Shown here one piece after another: positions 58,427 to 64,000 of a stretch of 64,000 nucleotides of DNA. How positions within the stretch are numbered: position 1 is the stretch's first letter; every line of letters begins with the position of its first letter. The DNA is from Phoronis australis (Eukaryota > Phoronida > Phoronidae). The DNA is taken from contig NMRA01000001.1 of the NCBI GenBank assembly GCA_002633005.1, forward strand, positions 505,299-569,298. Reading direction: 5' to 3'. A program made the position numbers and the translations under genes. The notes beneath the pieces were generated by a model. It was not told the origin of the DNA. It saw nothing but the letters and a program-made list of their open reading frames with translations, and did no database searches.

Positions 58427-59380
58427 GATTTCAAAGCACTGAAATCATCTCCAATTTGAGACGAAGGGGTCTAAATAAATAATTTTTGCGATGGGTAAAC
58501 GGGTTCATAGCCGCTTTAAACTCGATCTAACTCTGCTCTTTGGTGCGAAAGATATGGTGCATTTGCTGAGGCAAAAATTCAGCTTTGAGTTTATTTTGAA
58601 ATACAAATGTGGATGAGCAAAGACAAAACAAAAACTCGGTTTTAAGGAAATTTAGTTGATGAATTAATTAAGATATCTGATCATAGGCTTACGTCACTTA
58701 GAGAAACATTGAATCGAACCAGTAGAAGACCGCCAACAGAATCATCACTATTCCATACATTTTAACGAAACAGGTGGAGTTCAGAGACTGTCCAGTTCCG
58801 TCGCCTGTCTATCACCGCACTCGTACGGTATCCCGGTCACAGCACGAACATCCTGTCACACTACCAATTTTCTGTCACGCCAGGAAACTCTGCCAGTTTG
58901 ACTTTAGTTGTCTTATAGGATGTCGTGACTGTAAGTAGAGAACGCGACAGACGAGAGCTTCTATCTCACCACAGGTAGATTAAAGATGCAGTTGCATGCT
59001 CCGAACTATGATAATGTATATCAGGAACTAAGCGACAATGCTATTTTAACACTGCTAAACAAAGTGCAGTTGTTGTATTTATTGAAAACTTGTAAATGTG
59101 TAAACAAAAAATTCTGCAAATAGGTGACCTTTTCCCAGTGACATATCTCGAGGGCTCACGTAGCTCGCGTCATGTAGTGCTATTCCCCAGCACCCCGTCA
59201 CGATACTTACTGGACACGGTTCAGTGATTTGCGGCCGATCATTTTCCCCACAAAACTCGTTCTTAAAACCTTTGGCAATTTTCAACCTACTTCATTTTCA
59301 AATCACCGCTGATATGTTGTGTTTCTAACTAATTTGGCCAAGCAATAACAGAGATAAGGAATTAGCCTGCAAGTTCCACT
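58427..59380. other. Intergenic, weak exon-like signal only
   Basis: Near 59210-59285 on the minus strand, an open stretch ends at GTGTCCA|GTAAGTAT. Without an acceptor or domain I do not call an exon. Confidence 0.35.
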
Positions 59381-60241
59381 TTAAGGGAGCAAAGGCCCAT
59401 TAGTAACGAAACAAAAACGGTGCCGCCGGGATGCCGTTCTTACGGTTATCACGAAGTTTGTCTGAGAATTAAGAATTTCGAGCTTATTTCTGTTCATACA
59501 TATTGACTCTGAGAGCTGTCGAGTCAGTCATAGTTCTACCTCGGTTATGAGAAGTTCGATCGTCGTTTGCTGTTGTTTGCGAGTCAGTCAACATGCCGCA
59601 CTGTTGCCGCATACCGGGATGTACTCATTATCCCCCAGAGCCTGTAAGCAGCCCTGCTGTGATGTTGAGTAGTGGGAGTGAATACAGGCCCAGTTCGACA
59701 CCCAGTGAACACGACAGTTCGTCGTTCAATGGACAGATCGGCGAGCCAAACTTTGACAAGTTTATTGTGGACTTGTCTAAAGTATTGGGGCTATTTAGAA
59801 GGTGCCAGATGTGTGGCAAGGGAGTCACACGGCGGGATGTAAGCAGTTTGTGTGCTCAGGTCACTATCCAGTGGGAGTGTGTCTCAGGACACTCGGGCAA
59901 GTGGGGCAGATGTTCCTCTGTCCCTGAGACGATAATGAGTACATCCTGGTACGCAGCAACAGTGTGGCATATGTTGACTGACTCGTAAACAAAAGCTAAC
60001 GGCGACCGAACTTATCACAACCGAGATAGAACAATGACTCATTTGGCAGCTCTCACAGTCAGACTATATGAAAATAAATTGGCACGAAATTCTTGCCCCC
60101 CAAAACGTCACTTCCGGAGAAGAGGGCGAGTAATTGTTTAAATTAGCAAAAAGCTGTTATTAACTGAAAAATATGTCTGGGATAATCAACAAACCTTAGT
60201 TTTGCTGAAAAAGACATGAAAAAGGTTGCCTTCGCCTTTAA
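59381..60241. mobile_element. Possible TTAA-bounded Kolobok-like element
   Basis: TTAA at 59381-59384 and 60238-60241 bracket 853 bp with weakly similar inverted ends: GGGAGCAAAGGCCC against AGGCGAAGGCAACC. The coding frame inside (59593-59988) resembles a Kolobok-type protein, and Kolobok elements use TTAA targets. TTAA is a common tetramer and the ends are poor, so the boundaries are tentative. Confidence 0.3.
59593..59988 (+). CDS. Kolobok-like transposase N-terminal fragment
   Basis: 131 codons from ATG to TAA, uninterrupted. The first ten residues, MPHCCRIPGC, look like the beginning of a THAP zinc finger, but the rest of that domain is missing and a Ser/Pro-rich linker follows directly (residues 16-50). 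Residues 54-72 (FDKFIVDLSKVLGLFRRC) lead into a C71-x2-C74 pair and a C96-x3-H100 pair in TIQWECVSGHSGKW. That arrangement (hydrophobic strand, CxxC, then VT..W.C..GH...W) is what I associate with the zinc-binding region after the THAP domain of Kolobok-type transposases. The catalytic region is absent: the frame ends soon after STSWYAATVW, where family members continue into the core. It may be an internally deleted element or a truncated relic. It is unlikely to transpose but may be translated, since it is intact. Confidence 0.5.
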   Translation: MPHCCRIPGCTHYPPEPVSSPAVMLSSGSEYRPSSTPSEHDSSSFNGQIGEPNFDKFIVDLSKVLGLFRRCQMCGKGVTRRDVSSLCAQVTIQWECVSGHSGKWGRCSSVPETIMSTSWYAATVWHMLTDS

Positions 60242-60760
60242 GTCTACATCTTTTGACGGTTAGAGAGCTGTGGGTTATGGCTACCGAGGATTCTTTGTAC
60301 TAAAGCGCCCATCACTAAAAATTAAGCGCTGTGGCTTGGAGCTCTTTCATTCTGTGGAACGCGGACGTATTCTTTTGACATTTGTTATTCTGCTATTTTT
60401 GGTTTAATTGCAACCATAGTACGGTGGAAGTGTAGGCATTTTCAATTTTTGAATTGAAAGTGATCGTCAAATATGCAGATGTGTTGTTCAACCAGTGTCC
60501 ACTTTGATTGTGGATTGATGGATCATGCATGCGTGTACACGTTTGAACGCTTCTTTTCTTTTAAATTCAGTACATGCTGACAGTAAGTTCACTATAGTCA
60601 GTCCTCCGTCGTGCTAAAAGCCAGACATTCAACTACTGTGTTTTCTTGCACTGAGAATACACCGTTGAGCATTTTCACGTCAATGGTGCCCAACCCTGCA
60701 GACTTCATACGAGCCACAAACTAGATGGAAAAGATTTCCAGTGTTCCATGTCACTATGAC
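60242..60760. other. Intergenic, no gene recognised
   Basis: No coding or repeat structure seen. Confidence 0.4.
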
Positions 60761-61888
60761 GAAGGTTCAATACTCCGAAGGTTCAGTACTCAGAATGCCC
60801 TTTACTCCGAAGGTTCGTTATCTTCTAAAGATTACTACTTTTGAATTTCCACTATTCCAAAACCAGGGCCCGGTCTCTAATCTTTGTACTCGAAACGAAG
60901 TGGAAATTACTTTTGCAATTTTTCTGCTCCTTTTGTGCGAATTCAAGGTAAGTGGTTATCAGATGGTGCTCGAATAATTATAGTTCATGCATCTGAGTTT
61001 CTAGTCCAAGTTTGCACTTAAAAACCCTTATATGCGTGCTACAAACTCGAGTAAAAACTCGAAATTTCGAGTTTAAATTCAAACTTTTAGCTTTAATGTT
61101 GGATTTGTCAACTGCAAACTAGGACTAATCATTCATCCACGTAAGTCATTATGTATTCGAGCATTGAGTAATGGACACTTATCTTGATTCACACAAAAGT
61201 AGATTAAAAAATGCCACCAAACATTATTTCGAGTTCCATTTCGAGTAAAAGGATTCGAGACTGGGCCCTGAACTCAGACAGTTCACTAGTTTGGTTGTGT
61301 GATCACGACTCATTCTCAAGCAGAGACAACATCTGGGGCACGGCTGCGGCGACCAACGGCGGTTTCAAATTTAAGAAGACTAAATGGGACTCCCTGACTT
61401 CGTGAGGACTTGCAGGGACAGGGTGGCCTAGAAACTTCATTTAGTCTCGACCCGGCCGTGTGCGTCGCGCTGCGATTCGAACTTGACATGGATTTGATGA
61501 GTTGTGTCATGGCTGATAATTCATCAGTATTCCTACTTCATATCATTTTAAAATGCAAGTGCGTACTCATTTTAGACATGCGGGCAATTTCGCATGCGCA
61601 TGAAATCTGACTACCGTTTCTAGTTGTGCTGGCCAGCTGGAGGGCGGTGGTCACTGTCTACATAAAACTCAAACAAAGTGTTTAGTGCCAGGGCGTTGTT
61701 TTTGGTATAGGTGCATCTAATAGCCGAAATATGGTTTATTTTAGCATGTAAAAGTTTAAAAATCACATCTGAGTTTGAAAGTTTAGATATTTTTGGAGCG
61801 GTGAATCTTCGGAATGGTGAATCGTTGAAGTAGTGAACCTTCGGAATAGTCAGTGAACCTTCCGAGTAGTAAACTTTCGAAATAGTGG
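60761..61888. repeat. Foldback-like structure with repeated inverted arms
   Basis: The left arm (60761-60860) is built of degenerate GAAGGTTCA(A/G)TACTC units. The right arm (61797-61888) is built of the inverse, GTGAACCTTCGGAATA-type units. Inverted arms made of short tandem units recall foldback elements. The space between holds a nested GGGCCC miniature element (60866-61268). Confidence 0.45.
60866..61268. mobile_element. Miniature TIR element, GGGCCC family
   Basis: It starts GGGCCCGGTCTCTAATCTTT and ends GGATTCGAGACTGGGCCC, inverted to each other. Subterminal TCGAG-rich repeats match those of the 1.38-kb copy at 40194. Confidence 0.8.
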
Positions 61889-62439
61889 GATGTCCCCATT
61901 TCCAGCGATGTAAGCAACTTAAGTAACACGCTAAAATACAACCAGATACACAAATTTGTTAAGTCATTCGCCAACTAGACTTCATATTTTCGTCTGAGTA
62001 TGCTATGAGGTGTAATCACTCATTTAAGCATGGCTGATTTGAAACTTCGGCAGGAAATAATGCGAGAATGTTCTCTTTTTGGACCACATTACATCCTAAT
62101 TTATGTCGCGTTCTTTGCAAACAACCGTCACAGCATCCTCATATCTGGTGTTACAAATTTCGTCTCATCTCATGAACATGAGTCGTCGTCATGTATACAG
62201 ATTTCCCTTCCCCCTAATTAAGCTGCGTCAAAGGCATCACCGAAAACTTTAGATACAGAGTCGACGTTTGCAAAATACCAAGATCCACCGTTCTTGAAAT
62301 TCGAACTACCCCTCATTGCTGGCTACGGGCCTGAATAGGATATATGCATTTGAGTAGAGAGATAGGGACGTCTAAAAAGTCTCCCCTGCATCGACCAAAC
62401 CTCTGCACGCTTCTGCCCCACCGCTAAAGATGTCTGTAA
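61889..62439. other. Intergenic, no gene recognised
   Basis: No supported structure. Confidence 0.4.
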
Positions 62440-63200
62440 AGTACCTTTTGTTGCATGCAGAATGTTGCTCTACATTATGCAAATGATTTCAAGCGGTTAC
62501 CTGGCGGGTTGATCAACTCAGGTACTTGGGCGTGTCTGGCGGGGATAACCCACCACTGAGATTTGTCTGGCAGTATTTATTCTTAATATCTGGGCTTACG
62601 GCGAATATTTTGCAACTGGTTTTATGTGGTTACCTCTTGGGCTGATCTAGCTCAATTCATATATTTGGGCGTGTCTGGCGGGGCTAATCCACCACTTGAT
62701 TTGTCTGGCAGTGTTTATTCGTGATACCTGGGCTTACTGTGAATATTTTGGAACTGGTTTTAGGCGGTTAACTCTTGGGTTGATCTAGCTCAATTTGTAA
62801 CCCTTTTTGATAATCGTCTGGCACGGGCGCCCCACCATTGAAATTGTCTGGCAGTCTAGCTGTTGTGCCATGTTCAGTGATGCTGAACATCGTGCAATTG
62901 GTTTCAAACGGTTACCTGATGGGTTGATCTAGCTCAATTCTGGTATTTGGGCGTGTCTGGCGGGGGTAACCCATCCGTAGATTTGTCTGGCAGTGTTCAT
63001 TCGTGATACTTGGGCTTACGGTGAATGTTTTGCGACTAGTTTCAAGACTCGGGTTACGTCTTGGATAATTGATCTAGCTCAATTTTATTACCCTGTATAT
63101 GTTCGTCTGGCGGGTACTCCAATTTTGATACAAGGATGACGTAGCAGGTATCGACGGCAGTTTTAAGTGGTTACCAGAAAAGTTGATCTAGCTCAATTTT
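62440..63200. repeat. Minisatellite of five ~140-bp units
   Basis: The marker GATCTAGCTCAATT (GATCAACTCA in the first unit) recurs at 62511, 62644, 62782, 62926, 63071 and 63185, giving periods of 133, 138, 144, 145 and 114. Each unit also has CGTCTGGC(G/A)(C/G)GG and a TTGTCTGGCAG-type block, so the unit itself may derive from an older half-length repeat. Units differ by substitutions and indels, so the array is not young. Confidence 0.88.
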
Positions 63201-63700
63201 TGAGTGTTTTGAGTGTAATTCTCTTGGCTCCCCTGACCACACCCACCAGAGCGAACCTGCCAGACGGCCATTTCCAAGCATCAGGATACCCACAGATCCA
63301 TGGCACCAAAGAAAATTGGTTACCATTTCATGCACAAAAAGCTCTGGGATAACGGTGTATATAATCCCGTCTGGGAAATGGAGATGGCTCCCGTAATGTC
63401 TAGAGCTTCCTCTACCTGACGCCGTACGTCGGTTACTGAAATACGCGTTAGATTGTGACCACGGCGATTCCAGGTGCAATTCCGATCTGCCAGTGACTCA
63501 GGCCCTGCAGGTTATCTTAGAAAACCACCTTTCTTATCCGACGAAAAGTGTAGGCCTACCCCATGAGCAGCCAAAGCGTCATGAGCATATGGTACTAAAC
63601 ATGAGTAGGGCCTGGGTGAGTTACAGCTTATTTTATATTTTACCATTCAGTCACGGCTGGCACCCCTCAAATTGTTATGAACGAACAACCGATGTGTGAA
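63201..63700. other. Intergenic, no gene recognised
   Basis: Overlapping frames on both strands have no domain support. Confidence 0.35.
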
Positions 63701-63710
63701 TAATTCCGAG

Positions 63711-63914
63711 CCAATGACATTCGTTTCTTTGCAACATCTCGGTTGTTCATTGGTTCGCCACTGTGCACGACTCGCTGCACGAAACTTCTGGCGCGCCTTC
63801 ATTGTTTCAATCACATGTGAGGAAATGCTGCTGTCGATTCGCTTGCGAGTGTTGCACTTTGTATTTGGCAAAGTCGACCATTCCTAACATCCTCGTGACG
63901 TGAAATTGTGCAAA
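63711..63914 (+). promoter_or_regulatory. Promoter-like region with CCAAT and CRE-like motifs
   Basis: CCAAT occurs at 63711 and, inverted, as ATTGG at 63749. TGACGTGA (63896-63903) is CRE-like and lies 12 bp before the start codon of the edge exon. There is no TATA box. An upstream 20-codon frame begins at the ATG near 63826. Confidence 0.35.
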
Positions 63915-63983
63915 ATGATGGAAGATCTCAATGAGTCAGATCACGCATCCCACTTTAGCTGGGGAAGCTTTCGGGCTGAGCGG
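63915..63983 (+). CDS. First coding exon of a gene running off the right edge
   Basis: ATGATG opens 23 codons (MMEDLNESDHASHFSWGSFR, then AER) ending at a donor, GCGG|GTGAGT, in phase 0. The second ATG may be used instead of the first. The residues are hydrophilic, with no signal peptide. The rest of the gene is outside the window, so its family cannot be named. Support is the consensus donor in phase with an ATG and the promoter-type motifs upstream; a chance match is possible for so short a stretch. Confidence 0.4.
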
Positions 63984-64000
63984 GTGAGTTACTGCGATTT

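Noticed and set aside
62440-63200. CRISPR-like regular repeats
   Set aside because: The units are about 140 bp and diverged, with no short identical repeat and unique spacer pattern, and the genome is eukaryotic. It is a minisatellite.

Overview
This window looks like gene-poor, repeat-rich metazoan nuclear DNA. The evidence is GT-AG introns, single-exon class A 7TM receptor frames, several clades of non-LTR retrotransposon and many terminal-inverted-repeat (TIR) DNA elements. There is no operon structure, rRNA or CRISPR. The mix (L1/Tx1-like, CR1/Jockey-like and Penelope-like pieces, a Kolobok-like fragment, paralogous orphan GPCRs) fits a marine invertebrate, perhaps a non-vertebrate deuterostome such as a hemichordate, echinoderm or amphioxus. 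That placement is inference only. One N occurs at 57887.

Host genes. Two paralogous rhodopsin-family receptors lie on the minus strand (29661-30907 and 52175-53420). Each has one coding exon and a conserved intron of about 255 nt just upstream of the start codon. Three short gene models come from splice-site reading rather than from long frames. The first is a two-exon secreted, acidic 69-residue product on the minus strand (10233-13548), whose intron carries a LINE with a clean 17-bp target duplication. The second is a two-exon 95-residue protein on the plus strand (34831-35320). The third is a first coding exon cut by the right edge of the window (63915-63983), preceded by CCAAT and CRE-like motifs.

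Mobile DNA, left to right: inverted duplicate block (2-426, partner 53665-54074); L1/Tx1-like LINE (2880-6330, minus, broken); a three-copy intron-bearing repeat (7140-10272, 38378-41640, 55330-56930); a recent 5'-truncated CR1/Jockey-like LINE (10834-13106); a TIR element with TATA target duplication (14223-15495, 25430-25950, 45335-47375); a GGCACTGAACAGTT TIR pair (19041-19695, 23315-23961); LINE remnants (20190-21155, 35340-36860, 28330-29560); a Penelope-like GIY-YIG remnant (24400-24655); a TTAA-flanked element with 165-bp TIRs (33613-34423); hAT-like miniature elements (23990, 45880, 46406, 49708); a 3.3-kb element with 54-bp TIRs and ATATC duplication (48796-52107); a Kolobok-like fragment (59381-60241); a foldback-like structure (60761-61888); and a satellite of about 140-bp units (62440-63200). 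Elements nest in one another, which gives relative ages.

No single coherent new multi-gene system is evident. The most informative points are the spliced small genes, the N-terminal frame change in the second receptor, and the 3.3-kb element with subterminal repeats.
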